Shown: positions 1 through 8,514, numbered from the stretch's first letter. The stretch is 64,000 nucleotides of DNA from Paraniabella ginsengisoli (GCF_022513635.1 NZ_JAKWBL010000001.1:1054001-1118000), one strand, 5' to 3'. The notes: generated by a model not told the origin, from the letters alone. Translations and numbers: made by a program.

Positions 1-1610
1 AACAAAACAAAAGGCGTCGCTTCTTCTGTGGGAAAGTTTGCTTCAGCGTTTGCTTTAGGCGCAGTTGTGATGAAGCGGTTTTATCCTACTTTTGCGGATA
101 GTCTTGTTTCTAAAGCCGTTGCAGCATACGAATACGGAAGAACATACCCGGGCAATACACAAACGCTTTCTGTAAAAGCGCCATACATATACGCAGAAGA
201 TAATTATGCTGATGATATGGAGCTGGCAGCTTTATCGCTTTACCAATTATCAGGTGAGAAAAGGTATCTAACAGATGGATTAATTTATGCGCGCATAGAG
301 CCTGTAACTCCCTGGATGGGCGCGGATTCTGCCAACCATTATCAATGGTATCCTTTTGTAAACCTTGGTCATTACCTGGGCGCTAAGCTGGATAAAAAGC
401 ATAGTTCAGAATATATTTCTTTTATGAAGCGAGGTATAGACAGAGTGGTGGCTCGTGGTGCAAATAATCCATTTCTTATAGGTGTGCCATTTATTTGGTG
501 TTCTAATAACCTGGTTGTTGGCATGCTTACACAAATGAGTTTATATAAACAATTAACAGACGATCATCAGTATGATGAGCAGGAAGCTGCGTTAAGAGAT
601 TGGCTGCTGGGGTGTAATAGTTGGGGGACAAGCATGATTTGTGATTTACCTGAAAATGCCATTTCACCAAAGGATCCGCATTCCGCTTTTACTCATTTAT
701 ATAAGTATAAAATTTCCGGGGGCTTGTAGATGGTCCTGTATATGGCGGTATATGGAATAAATTAATAGGGATCAAACTATATGCTGAAGATGAGTTTCAG
801 GAATTCCAGTCAGATAAAGCGGTTTACCATGATGACTTTGGAGATTACTCAACCAACGAGCCAACGATGGACGGTACAGCAAGCCTGAGCTATTATTTCG
901 CTGCTATGCAAAAGCAATCAGATCGCAACACAATTATCAAAGACTCAGAAGGCGCCATCATCAAACTAAACAGTCATCAAAAAAAGGTATATCTTTTATT
1001 TTCTGGTCATGATCTGGGCGAGGGAGGTATTAGCATCCTGAACACTTTAAAGAAACATAATATTAAAGGCAACTTTTTCTTTACCGGAGATTTTTTAAGA
1101 AACAAAGCATTTCGAGAAATTGTAAAAAGAGTGGTTGATGAAGGACATTATATTGGATCACATTCAGACAAGCATTTGTTATATGCTGACTGGTCTAAAA
1201 GAGAATCCTTGCTTGTTACTAAGGATTCATTTCAGAGAGATCTAAGTCAGTCATTGCAGGAATTAAAAGCAGCGAAAGCAACAACGGGGAAATGGTACTT
1301 ATCGCCATATGAGTGGTACAACAAACAGACTGTTCAATGGTGTAATGAAAATGGATTGGCAGTTATCAACTTTACTACGGGTACCGGAACCAATGCAGAT
1401 TATACATGGCCACAACTCAGCAATTATAGAAATAATGATACTATTTTAACGCGGTTATTTGAGGCCGAAAGAAAAGAAGGCTTAAATGGTAATTTGATTT
1501 TAATACACATAGGAACGGATGAAAGAAGAAAAGAGAAGTTATACAATGAACTGGGTTATATAATTGAGAGGTTACATCAGTCAGGTTATTCAATTGAAAG
1601 ATTGCCATAG
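1..1610 (+). CDS. GH9 glycoside hydrolase fused to NodB-like polysaccharide deacetylase domain (5' partial, frameshifted)
   Basis: The reading frame is open from the first base, so the start lies outside the window. The first ~240 residues match the C-terminal half of the GH9 (alpha/alpha)6 catalytic domain: NPFLIGVPFIWCSNN, then GTSMIC, then DPHSAFTHLY. A break at about 716-722 (GGGGG, one G short) shifts the frame. Restoring it gives SGGLVDGPVY and then DYSTNEPTMDG, whose Glu is the usual GH9 general acid. From about base 970 a second domain follows that resembles CE4/NodB, with the metal-binding HSDKH (HxxxH) motif and a PYEWY motif, but the canonical TFDDG is replaced by FSGHDLGEGG. GH9 cleaves beta-glucans; the deacetylase-like module may act on an acylated or acetylated glycan. 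Likely secreted or periplasmic. The product assignment is firm; the substrate is not. Confidence 0.85.
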
Positions 1611-1637
1611 CAAGAAAAAATTCATTTTTTTTCTTGC
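1610..1637. terminator. AT-rich hairpin after the GH9 gene
   Basis: An 11-bp perfect inverted repeat (GCAAGAAAAAA, then a 6-nt loop, then TTTTTTCTTGC) starts at the last base of the GH9 stop codon. It lies between that stop and the tRNA promoter. There is no T tract after it on the plus strand, so it could equally be an RNA-stabilising 3' hairpin. Confidence 0.5.
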
Positions 1638-1643
1638 AAAAAG

Positions 1644-1675
1644 TTTGGTGCAATAATTTGATACTTCTATATTTG
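1644..1675 (+). promoter_or_regulatory. Promoter of tRNA-Lys (Bacteroidota type)
   Basis: TTTG at 1644-1647 and a perfect TAnnTTTG (TATATTTG) at 1668-1675 are separated by 20 bp, which fits the -33/-7 elements of Bacteroidota primary sigma promoters. The tRNA begins 23 bases after the -7 element. The block containing GTGCAA and GATACTTCTAT is echoed at 2345-2370 and 5624-5648 in front of two lipoprotein-cluster genes. Confidence 0.75.
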
Positions 1676-1698
1676 CACTCCCAAACGGGAACGCGGTT

Positions 1699-1771
1699 GA
1701 TTTCGTAGCTCAGTTGGTAGAGCACATCACTTTTAATGATGGGGCCCTGGGTTCGAGCCCCAGCGGAATCA
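1699..1771 (+). tRNA. tRNA-Lys (anticodon TTT)
   Basis: A 73-nt cloverleaf. The acceptor arms GATTTCG and CGGAATC pair over 7 bp with one G-T, the D arm contains AGCTCAGTTGGTAGAGC, and the anticodon stem CATCA/TGATG encloses the loop CTTTTAA, which gives anticodon TTT. The T arm is CTGGG-TTCGAGC-CCCAG. The discriminator is A and CCA is not encoded. It is flanked by its own promoter and terminator, and is the only RNA gene I find. Confidence 0.96.
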
Positions 1772-1772
1772 C

Positions 1773-1808
1773 AAAGGCACTATTTTATGGTGCCTTTTCT
1801 GTTTTTAT
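1773..1808 (+). terminator. Rho-independent terminator of tRNA-Lys
   Basis: An 8-bp stem AAAGGCAC/GTGCCTTT (1773-1780 and 1790-1797) with a 9-nt AT loop, followed by TCTGTTTTT. It lies directly after the tRNA discriminator base. Confidence 0.85.
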
Positions 1809-1852
1809 ACATTTCATTCAGTCTTTCCCGTTCGAGGTAAGGTGTTCTTTTC

Positions 1853-2110
1853 GTACGCGAATTGATTAAAGAGAATATAGATGAATCCAAATTTCTGGGT
1901 GATTCTAAAAAATTGTTCTTTTGCAAAAGAATAATAGACAGTCAAAAGACAAATATTTAGAATTAGCGACATTAATATTGTCTGGGGAGATGCTTTATTT
2001 TTTGAACTGGCTGTTGTTGGCAATGATGAAGAGGGCTTTTGTATCTATCTTTAAGAAAAGAATATCAACCTATAGAACATCGTTTTAACCCAGTACATGC
2101 CAAAGGTTAA
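1853..2110 (+). pseudogene. 3' remnant of an unknown gene beside tRNA-Lys
   Basis: No intact gene is present, but three consecutive frames read like protein. The first begins VRELIKENIDESKFLGDSKK and ends at a TAG (1958-1960). The second contains IVWGDALFFELAVVGNDEEG, and the third LRKEYQPIEHRFNPVHAKG with a TAA at 2108-2110. Together they look like about 90 residues of the C-terminus of one protein, broken by two indels and lacking any start. I do not recognise the family. Its position directly after the tRNA terminator suggests a deletion or insertion boundary there. Confidence 0.45.
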
Positions 2111-2129
2111 ACAAAACAAACCGCAACTA

Positions 2130-2342
2130 ATGAAAAACAGAACATCCCAAAAAAACAAAAGCTGGTCCTTGCTAATCATCTTCATTGCCGCTTTATCGTT
2201 CGTTATATATTTTGTTGTATTAAATGGCAAGTTAGACTCAATGGGATACGGCATTCTTTACGCCATATTAATAACCATTCTACTGATTGCTTTAATATTG
2301 ATTATCGAAGCCATTTATCTCTACAGAATTATAGCAAGATAA
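2130..2342 (+). CDS. Small two-helix membrane protein (paralogue of the one at 5433)
   Basis: 70 residues from the ATG at 2130; an in-frame ATG at 2097 would add 11 residues but overlaps the preceding remnant. After a short basic, Asn/Lys-rich N-terminus come two hydrophobic helices separated by LNGKLDSMGYG. The protein at 5433-5636 has the same core (LNGKSDPMGYG) and the two genes share their downstream intergenic DNA, so they are duplicates. I do not recognise a function; membrane location is inferred from hydrophobicity. Confidence 0.6.
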   Translation: MKNRTSQKNKSWSLLIIFIAALSFVIYFVVLNGKLDSMGYGILYAILITILLIALILIIEAIYLYRIIAR

Positions 2343-2421
2343 ATTTTTGTGCAACCTGATACTTCTATTTATTATATTATTTTAGTGCTTAACATTTTAT
2401 GGGTAAATGATGAAGAAAATA
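2157..2421 (+). repeat. Diverged direct repeat, copy 1 (membrane gene plus downstream leader)
   Basis: This ~265-bp block covers most of the small membrane gene and the spacer and start of the next gene. It aligns over its whole length with 5420-5700. The shared spacer carries GTGCAACCTGATACT, then CTTAACATTTTATGGGTAAATGATGAAGAAAA or close variants. The duplication therefore carries a coding region together with the likely promoter and start region of the following lipoprotein or secreted gene. Confidence 0.75.
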
Positions 2422-3657
2422 AAACAAGGAAAAAATAAATATATAAAAAGGATCTTATTCTTCATATCCTTTTGTCTGCTGCTGTTTAGCACTACTATTC
2501 ATGCGCAAGTACCCGACACGAAAGTAATGAAAGAAAAGGCTGATAGCTTAAAAGATGAAAAGCAATATGAGGCTGCTGTAACGCTATATGAAGCGCTAAT
2601 AAAAAAAGAACCTACGAATTCTTACTTTTTGGAGAAAGCAGGTTTTTGTTATTTCTTTTTAGAGAATTATCCAAAGGCGAGGGAAAAATATACGCTGTCT
2701 GCTTTGTATCGGGATGCCAATGATGCAACGCTATTGGCCAGCGACTACGCCAACCTTGTTGCCGTATATGCCCGACTTAATATGCCTGAAAAGGAAATGG
2801 AATATTCGCTAAAAGCTTATCAAGCTCATGAAACGCCTTTCTCGCTTTGGAATGCAGTAAGCGCCTTGAATGATAACAACAAATTTGAAGAGGGCTTGAA
2901 GCTTTTAAACAACGCCAATATAGTAAAAGGCCCGGAGTTTGACGGACTTTATGGACTACTCTATTATAAAATGGGCTACTATGATAAAAGCATAGCGATG
3001 TTTGAGCTATTCTTTACCAACTGTGAATATGTAAAAAGCGAATTGGCAAATATTTCTATGGGAGATATGTACGAGTGGGCATGGTATGCACTTACCTATC
3101 CTTTATCTATACAAAATTTTGAGCAACCACTCATAAAGGCAGATAGCGTAAAAATGGTTCGCTGGTTTCAAAAACTAATAGAATATGATGGCATCAACAG
3201 CATAATAGATGGTACAATTAAGCAAATAACTAGCGTCAATAAACATACAAAAGTATATAACCCCATTTATCTACAACTTGCCAATAGTTTGCCGCAGCAA
3301 TATTGCCTGGAAAAGATAGGGATATTGTCTGCTATCAACGACTATGACGCTGCTGCTTTGGTTAAATGTAACGAAAGCGATGTAGCCGAGAAAAAGAAAC
3401 CTTTGTTTCATATCTATCGCTTTAGAATTGATTATAACCAGTTTTTGGTGGATTGGAAAGCAGGAAAAGCAACACTACAAGATGAGCGTTGGCATACGGT
3501 TACCGATTTATTCAGTCATACGTTGGGCAACATCACCAATATTGATAAAGCAATGGTAGAAGGCGGCAACAAAGCCATTGAAGTGCCTTTGTTAGCTGCG
3601 GTTTACGACCTTTTTGAAAAAGGAAAAAAACAGATGCCGACAGAAGACAACTCATGA
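2407..3657 (+). CDS. Secreted TPR-repeat protein
   Basis: 416 residues, intact. A basic N-terminus followed by a hydrophobic stretch ending in IHAQ (residues ~15-33) is a signal peptide. TPR-like helices follow at about residues 40-200, for example KQYEAAVTLYEALIKKEPTN and YYDKSIAMFELFF. The C-terminal half has no motif I recognise. TPR proteins usually scaffold protein contacts in the periplasm or at the envelope. It shares its leader with the gene at 5686 through the duplicated block. Specific role unknown. Confidence 0.75.
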   Translation: MMKKIKQGKNKYIKRILFFISFCLLLFSTTIHAQVPDTKVMKEKADSLKDEKQYEAAVTLYEALIKKEPTNSYFLEKAGFCYFFLENYPKAREKYTLSALYRDANDATLLASDYANLVAVYARLNMPEKEMEYSLKAYQAHETPFSLWNAVSALNDNNKFEEGLKLLNNANIVKGPEFDGLYGLLYYKMGYYDKSIAMFELFFTNCEYVKSELANISMGDMYEWAWYALTYPLSIQNFEQPLIKADSVKMVRWFQKLIEYDGINSIIDGTIKQITSVNKHTKVYNPIYLQLANSLPQQYCLEKIGILSAINDYDAAALVKCNESDVAEKKKPLFHIYRFRIDYNQFLVDWKAGKATLQDERWHTVTDLFSHTLGNITNIDKAMVEGGNKAIEVPLLAAVYDLFEKGKKQMPTEDNS

Positions 3658-3740
3658 ACGCATTATTTGAGAAAAATTTTGAAGCTGCATATAAAGATAA
3701 ATTTATCAACATGATTATTTTTGAACTGCGTGATAAATAG
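3654..3740 (+). pseudogene. Short ORF overlapping the TPR gene stop, probably a gene fragment
   Basis: A 28-residue ORF begins at an ATG that overlaps the TPR stop (ATGA). Its sequence (MNALFEKNFEAAYKDKF and so on) is helical and not signal-like, and it ends 23 bases before the next gene. It resembles the start of a larger protein that has been cut off. Function cannot be inferred. Confidence 0.25.
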
Positions 3741-3763
3741 ATATAAACTAAAAAAACATACGC

Positions 3764-4639
3764 ATGAAACCCCCTTATTTTATAAATATTTTATCCAAAG
3801 CCAGCCTTTTTCTGCTTGCCCTATTACTGGTTATGTGTAAAAATAGGGATACCGATTCGGCTACAAACAAAACGGATAGTACTGTTTTGGTTAAACCGAT
3901 TGCGCAAGATTCGATCAGTGAAGTACCCGAAATAGAAGAAGGCGATGAAGGTAGTGAAGGAAGTTATTATCCAGAAAATATTGTTATTGGCAAAAGCCTG
4001 CCAGCAAACACCACCACGGGCTTTCCGGGTTTAAAATTTGGTGATAAAGTGTATTATGACAGCGAAAATTCTGACGAAAACACCACCGTTTTTTATCTGC
4101 AAAATCCAGAAAAAGTAAAGTTATCCAAATCATACAACGCCCGTGCGGATTATTTTATCCGTGCATCTGACTTGGAAGAATACCAGACAAAATTTTCGCT
4201 CGCTGCATTTACTGCCTTACAACCCGGCGTTAAAAAACTAATTCTTGATAATGATTATAATAATGGAAATGATTACAGCCCCACACAAAATGAGGAACGC
4301 TCCCGAACGGTAGTGGCTTATGGCGATTACGACGCCGACGGCATCAAAGACGTAGCTATTATTTTAGACAATAACGAAAAACAAATTTCTCGGTTGCTAA
4401 TTGCTTGTACTAATAAAGCTACCAAACAACCTTACTTAGCTTTTGCCGAAAATTATAATGATAAAATAAGGATCAACTCGTACAACGTAGGCAGTCGCGT
4501 TTTTATGAATAGCCCAACCTTGGTGGCAGCGCCAATAGACGGATTGATATTAAACGGCGAAGATGTAAAGTTGGCCATTATGTACAACAAAAAATTGCAG
4601 AAATATAAAAGCTATTTTCAGGAAGCGATGGAAGAGTAA
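3764..4639 (+). CDS. Secreted lipoprotein-like protein with acidic DxDxDG loop
   Basis: 291 residues. The N-terminal hydrophobic segment ends in LLLVMCKN, with Cys25 a plausible lipidation site. An acidic low-complexity linker (EIEEGDEGSEGS) follows. Around residue 188 there is DYDADGIKDVAII, a calcium-loop-like pattern as in FG-GAP/VCBS or EF-hand-like repeats. The same motif is seen in lipoproteins at 7730, 11068, 11750 and 13382. It is intact, with no recognised family. Envelope location is inferred from the signal sequence. Confidence 0.65.
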   Translation: MKPPYFINILSKASLFLLALLLVMCKNRDTDSATNKTDSTVLVKPIAQDSISEVPEIEEGDEGSEGSYYPENIVIGKSLPANTTTGFPGLKFGDKVYYDSENSDENTTVFYLQNPEKVKLSKSYNARADYFIRASDLEEYQTKFSLAAFTALQPGVKKLILDNDYNNGNDYSPTQNEERSRTVVAYGDYDADGIKDVAIILDNNEKQISRLLIACTNKATKQPYLAFAENYNDKIRINSYNVGSRVFMNSPTLVAAPIDGLILNGEDVKLAIMYNKKLQKYKSYFQEAMEE

Positions 4640-4709
4640 AAAATACACGTGCGAATATATTAACGATTGTGTAAGAAATGAAATAGCAAGATTTTATATC
4701 CATTTTTAA

Positions 4710-5258
4710 GGTAATGTTGCTGCCATTGTTTGTCAACTTTCAACACAAAATTTTAAAAAAGTAAAAAGTAAACCCATAAAAGGGCTCAAGGAACAATGCG
4801 GAATAACCGCTACCCGAAACGGATTTGAGTTTGCTTGCAATTGGATGCGATCAGGATATCGTTGTCAATTTCGATTTGATAAAAACGCAAAGCGTGTGCG
4901 CCTTATTGGAATGGATCGTTATGAACTTGGCGATGCCACACTAAACGGTAGCGGCGAATCAAGCGTAAATTTACTTACCGGAGATTATATAGGCGATTGG
5001 AATTATTACGACCCTTTAGCGAATAATGAAGCGGGTGAATTGATAAAAATACCCACCATCAAAACCAAAATGTATTTTGGAAAAATTTATTTGGAAGCAT
5101 TTAGTGATGCCGTTTATTATGATTTTGAGGAAAGATGTGCCAAGTTGTATTATCAAGAAAAAGAAAAAGAATGCGAAAATGAAAAAATATCTCATCCTAT
5201 TTGCTCTTGGCTTAACATCTTTTATACTACTGTTTTTGTTTCTATATTATTTTTTTGA
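4710..5258 (+). pseudogene. Truncated paralogue of the 11750 lipoprotein (no start or signal peptide)
   Basis: The frame is open from 4710 with no convincing start codon upstream of the conserved part; an ATG at 4845 begins in mid-domain. The segment RFDKNAKRVRLIGMDRY then SSVNLLTGDYIGDW matches the C-terminal part of the lipoprotein at 11750 (RFDETKKKMKLIGYDTGY then SFNLLTGDYV). The N-terminal signal peptide and DxDxD loop are missing, so this is a 5'-truncated copy. Its last ~80 bases overlap the next membrane protein in another frame, which suggests the true C-terminus is shorter. Confidence 0.55.
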
Positions 5259-5397
5259 GTGGATAACACCCTCAATTACAATGGACGGACATCCTTATGT
5301 GCCGTTTGGTAATATTATAAAATCATCGTTTTTTTCGTTCGTATTTACTTGTGTAATATGTTTTGTGTTCAATAAGTTTTTAAAAAAGTACAAATGA
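5179..5397 (+). CDS. Small membrane protein, two predicted helices
   Basis: 72 residues from the ATG at 5179. One hydrophobic helix runs from about residue 4 to 28 (ending YYFFEW), then a short polar loop (TMDGHPYVPFGN), then a second helix at ~47-66 (FFSFVFTCVICFVF) and a basic tail. Its stop overlaps an ATG of the next frame (ATGA). No family recognised; it lies within the paralogue cluster. Confidence 0.5.
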   Translation: MKKYLILFALGLTSFILLFLFLYYFFEWITPSITMDGHPYVPFGNIIKSSFFSFVFTCVICFVFNKFLKKYK

Positions 5398-5419
5398 AAA
5401 GCAACGCATTCCCATAATA

Positions 5420-5700
5420 CAAAGGTTGGTTCTTGTACCTCTTGCTAAGAATCATTTTTATTGTCGCATTATCGTTCCTTATATATTTCATTGTATTAAA
5501 CGGTAAGTCAGACCCGATGGGATACGGCGCACTTTACGCTATATTGATAGCCGCTCCACTAATCACTTTACTATTGATTATAGAAGCCATTTATCGTTAC
5601 AGAAAAAACAGCGGGATAAATTTTGGTGCAACCTGATACTCGTATTTATTATTTTCATACTATTGTTTAACCTTCTTATGAGCAAATGATGAAGAAAAAA
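5420..5700 (+). repeat. Diverged direct repeat, copy 2 (membrane gene plus downstream leader)
   Basis: Second copy of the block at 2157-2421. It includes the small membrane gene, the GTGCAACCTGATACT spacer and the ATGATGAAGAAAA start of the next gene. The copies differ mainly by substitutions, which suggests an old tandem duplication of a cassette rather than a recent one. Confidence 0.75.
5433..5636 (+). CDS. Small two-helix membrane protein (paralogue of the one at 2130)
   Basis: 67 residues counted from a TTG at 5433. The same frame continues upstream to an ATG at 5394 that overlaps the preceding stop, but an in-frame TAA at 5415-5417 interrupts it. So either a TTG start is used or the N-terminus carries a nonsense change. 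The core (LSFLIYFIVLNGKSDPMGYG then LLIIEAIYRYR) matches the copy at 2130 closely. Function unknown. Confidence 0.5.
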   Translation: MYLLLRIIFIVALSFLIYFIVLNGKSDPMGYGALYAILIAAPLITLLLIIEAIYRYRKNSGINFGAT

Positions 5701-6126
5701 TCAACCAACCACCTCGTATTATGGCCTATGCTCGCACTTGCCTTTGCGTTGCATTCTTGCAAAGATAAAGCACAAGGCGCAAGCCAAAGCCCACAAACCG
5801 AAATTACCGAAACAGTTAACGATACGCTGAAAAGCAGGTTACGACCCAATGAAAAAATCGAACTCGGAAAAATTTATACCGACACCGTAAATTTTGTTGA
5901 GTTCAATGATGGCGGCGATAATTGGCTGCTTTTTGTTGAAAAAAACAAAGACACAATTGGATTAATTTATGACAACGAATATCATTTTATAAGAGGCGAT
6001 GCAATAGCAATCACCTGGAAAAAGGATAGCATCCGTTATGCAGGCGATTCGGAATTTCTGAACTTTACCGAATTTTTAATTTCCGCAAAAACCGTAAAAC
6101 CCCTTTCCTTAACCGATAAAAAGTGA
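5686..6126 (+). CDS. Lipoprotein, short paralogue of the protein at 14325
   Basis: 146 residues. A signal peptide ends in AFALHSCKD (Cys25, lipobox). The segment LLFVEKNKDTIGLIYDN then RGDAIAITWKKDS then GGDSE-like YAGDSEF aligns with residues ~60-130 of the lipoprotein at 14325 (LFITKTTDTIAIVWN, NGAMFYCEW, GGDSEIKY). The 14325 protein is more than twice as long, so this copy is truncated or a short form. The next gene starts at a GTG overlapping the stop, so the two are translationally coupled or were once one frame. Confidence 0.6.
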   Translation: MMKKKSTNHLVLWPMLALAFALHSCKDKAQGASQSPQTEITETVNDTLKSRLRPNEKIELGKIYTDTVNFVEFNDGGDNWLLFVEKNKDTIGLIYDNEYHFIRGDAIAITWKKDSIRYAGDSEFLNFTEFLISAKTVKPLSLTDKK

Positions 6127-6674
6127 AATTCCTTTGGCAGGAAAACCTATACAACGAAGAATATGAAGAAAAATATGAAACAAATATTAACGTCATTGTT
6201 CTTAATGAGGATTTCATCAAAACCATTTCCGAGCCCGAAAAAGCGGCATTGGCGTATGTAGCCACTTTTATCGGCAATGAATGCAGTTGGGACGGAAGCG
6301 CAAACGACGACAGAAGCAATCTGAAATGTAAAATCCTTTCGGCTTTGAACTTGGGTTATCAATGTTCAAATCAGCATTTAGGTTTTCTTCGGCAATGGTT
6401 CAGAAATGACAAAGAGGTTCTGAAAGAACTAGAAAATTGCCCCACAACGCCCGATGGCGCAACCATTCAAGATACGTTTGATGAAATTAATTTGGAAGTA
6501 AAAAACAATCAAATTACAGTTTTTTTCAAAGCAAGCGGCGTAAATTTAAGAGAGGAAAAATTCTGGGAATGGACAGAAAAGCTTCGGTTCGGATTTAAAG
6601 AAAACGAATTAACCTTGGTTGATAAAGAAGTTTCGCCGATAAAGCACAGCAGTTTTGAAATGCAAGAAAATTAA
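6123..6674 (+). CDS. Conserved hypothetical protein (GTG start overlapping previous stop)
   Basis: 183 residues from a GTG that overlaps the upstream stop. It has no signal peptide in this frame. A conserved-looking centre reads AALAYVATFIGNECSWDG, then LNLGYQCSNQHLGFLRQWF, then NCPTTPDGATIQDTFDEI. I recall similar unnamed Bacteroidota proteins that usually carry a secretion signal, so the N-terminus here may have been lost or joined to the preceding lipoprotein by an indel near 6120. Function unknown. Confidence 0.5.
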   Translation: MKFLWQENLYNEEYEEKYETNINVIVLNEDFIKTISEPEKAALAYVATFIGNECSWDGSANDDRSNLKCKILSALNLGYQCSNQHLGFLRQWFRNDKEVLKELENCPTTPDGATIQDTFDEINLEVKNNQITVFFKASGVNLREEKFWEWTEKLRFGFKENELTLVDKEVSPIKHSSFEMQEN

Positions 6675-6684
6675 AAAATATCTT

Positions 6685-7204
6685 ATGAAAAACCTGATTT
6701 TACTTTTCACTGTATTGACGCTGTTTTCAAATTGCAACAACCTACAAGCACAAAAACAAACAGACTTCGTTTTGAGCAATGAAGAAATCATCTATTCTTT
6801 CGAAACAAAAAGCGGCAAAAAGATGGTCTTGGTAAAAGATAAAAACAATGCCTATATGCAATACCGTTTCGGCAGTCAAAACAAAATCGAATTGGAATTT
6901 CCGACAGAAAAAACAAAAGAAAGCTGGCAAAAATTTGAATACAATTCGTATTGGCGAGGCGGCGGCGTAGAAAATTCGGGAATGGAAATCGACAATCTGC
7001 AGTTTAGCAACAACGGCTATACTTATCTTGTTTACAGGACTTATTTTGCGGAAGGTGAAAAAAATGCGGCAGGAATCATCATTACAGACAGCAAAGGAAA
7101 AGAAATACGGATAAACGGAATGCCCGAAACCATACAGGGCTGCATTTGCAACCTTGAACACACCCGGAATGATAGAAAAAACAGATATTGGATTATCTTT
7201 TTAA
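6685..7204 (+). CDS. Lipoprotein of unknown function (C-terminal frame uncertain)
   Basis: Starts at the ATG at 6685 with a signal peptide ending LFSNCNNLQAQ. About 150 residues of beta-rich sequence follow (EIIYSFETKSGKKMVLVKDK, then NNGYTYLVYRTYFAEGEKN). In the uninterrupted frame it runs into the next gene's signal peptide, which is unlikely. A frame change near 7155 gives a natural end, GMIEKTDIGLSF, with a stop at about 7204. No family named. It is one of the small secreted proteins of the cluster. Confidence 0.5.
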
Positions 7205-7227
7205 AGAAAATAAGAAAACAAATTACT

Positions 7228-7655
7228 ATGCGCACACTATTCATAATCTTCCTTTTGGCGGCTGCAACGCAAACATACGCACAGAACCAAAGATTGTACA
7301 AAGGCACCATCAACGGCACACTTAAAGTAACCTTATATCTGGAAGGATTGGACGAAGGAACAAATGCCGACCGGATTTTGGGGGCATATATTTACGAGAA
7401 TCAAAATGAATATATTTTGCTAAATGGCTACCGGAATAAGGATGGCAATATCGTGTTGGTGGAACAAGCTACCGCTAATTTTTCAGGTGTTTTTTAGGAA
7501 CAATGGATAAAAAGCAAATCACGGGAAAATGGACAAGTGCCAATCAAAGTAAAATATATGCGTTTAAGCTGACGCAAATAGCCGCAACAAAAGAAGAAAT
7601 GACCAAATTTCAAAATGCTATGGAAAATAAGGCTAATGAATTTAGCCGCTATTAA
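7228..7655 (+). CDS. Small secreted protein (frameshifted)
   Basis: The ATG at 7228 opens a clear signal peptide (MRTLFIIFLLAAATQTYAQ), followed by YKGTINGTLKVTLYLEG and GAYIYENQNEYILLNG. The frame stops at 7497 in GTTTTTTAG. Adding one T continues as LGTMDKKQITGKWTSANQSK to a TAA at 7653-7655, giving about 142 residues. The pattern of a glycine-rich beta protein resembles other Bacteroidota periplasmic hypothetical proteins. Function unknown. Confidence 0.5.
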
Positions 7656-7729
7656 ACGATGAAAGTTATCCTTTCTTTTTTCTTTCAAATTGCAAAAGCT
7701 GTAAACAAATTAACGCTTAAGAGAATCAA

Positions 7730-8514
7730 ATGAAAAAAATAATTCCCCTAATCATTGCTGCAATAATGTTGATTGCGTGCAATAACACACCCAAAACAGG
7801 TGCAGCATCAAACACAGCTTCAGATACCATAAACAGACAGGGATATACCCAAACGGGGGACAGCGATGAATATATTCACTATGAAAACCCCGAAGAAAAC
7901 AATCCCGAAGAACCCGATATTACCTTTCCAACAACAGGAAACAAGGCTTCTGATTTTCTTCCGAAGCTAAATATTTATGACATTCAGTACGAAGCCGAAG
8001 GCGATTTGAACAATGACGGTTTAGCGGATATTGCCGTTGTTTTGGTTCACAAAAATCTAAAAACAGCCGTAAGGCCAATGCTGATACTATTGCAAAACAA
8101 AGACAAATCGTATTGGTTGGACAAGGTTTCAAATACTGCAATGCCGATAGAATACACCGAAAGTGATTACAAAATCTATGACACGGAAAGCCTTGGTATT
8201 GAAAACGGGGACTTACTATTAAATCCTATGGAACCGGACCGAGCGGCAATCTTTTCAGTACGTTTCGTTATTTTGGTAATGATTTACTGTTGATCCACAT
8301 AGAAACCTACAATATGGGTGCAGGCAGTCATCAAGGGCTTAATTACGATTTGGAAAAAGGTGAACTGACTGAGGAAATAGTCCATACAATGGAAGAAGAT
8401 ATGCCGTCTGAAACGAAAACATTTAAGCTGAAAAAGGAAAAACATTTGTTTGAAGATGCTTCGCCGGATGATATCATAAGCGAAGCATATAAACAGACAG
8501 ATAGTGAATGGTAA
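7730..8514 (+). CDS. Lipoprotein with DLNNDG calcium-loop-like motif (frameshifted)
   Basis: About 261 residues after correction. The lipobox is MLIACNN (Cys17). A Ser/Thr/Asp-rich linker leads to GDLNNDGLADIAVVLVHK at residues ~91-108, an FG-GAP/VCBS-like acidic loop. The frame breaks near 8228; one extra T gives YGTGPSGNLFSTFRYFGND, which joins smoothly to LLLIHIETYNMGAGSHQGL in the second part. Probably anchored in the envelope facing the periplasm or outside. Family known to me only as hypothetical. Confidence 0.6.
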
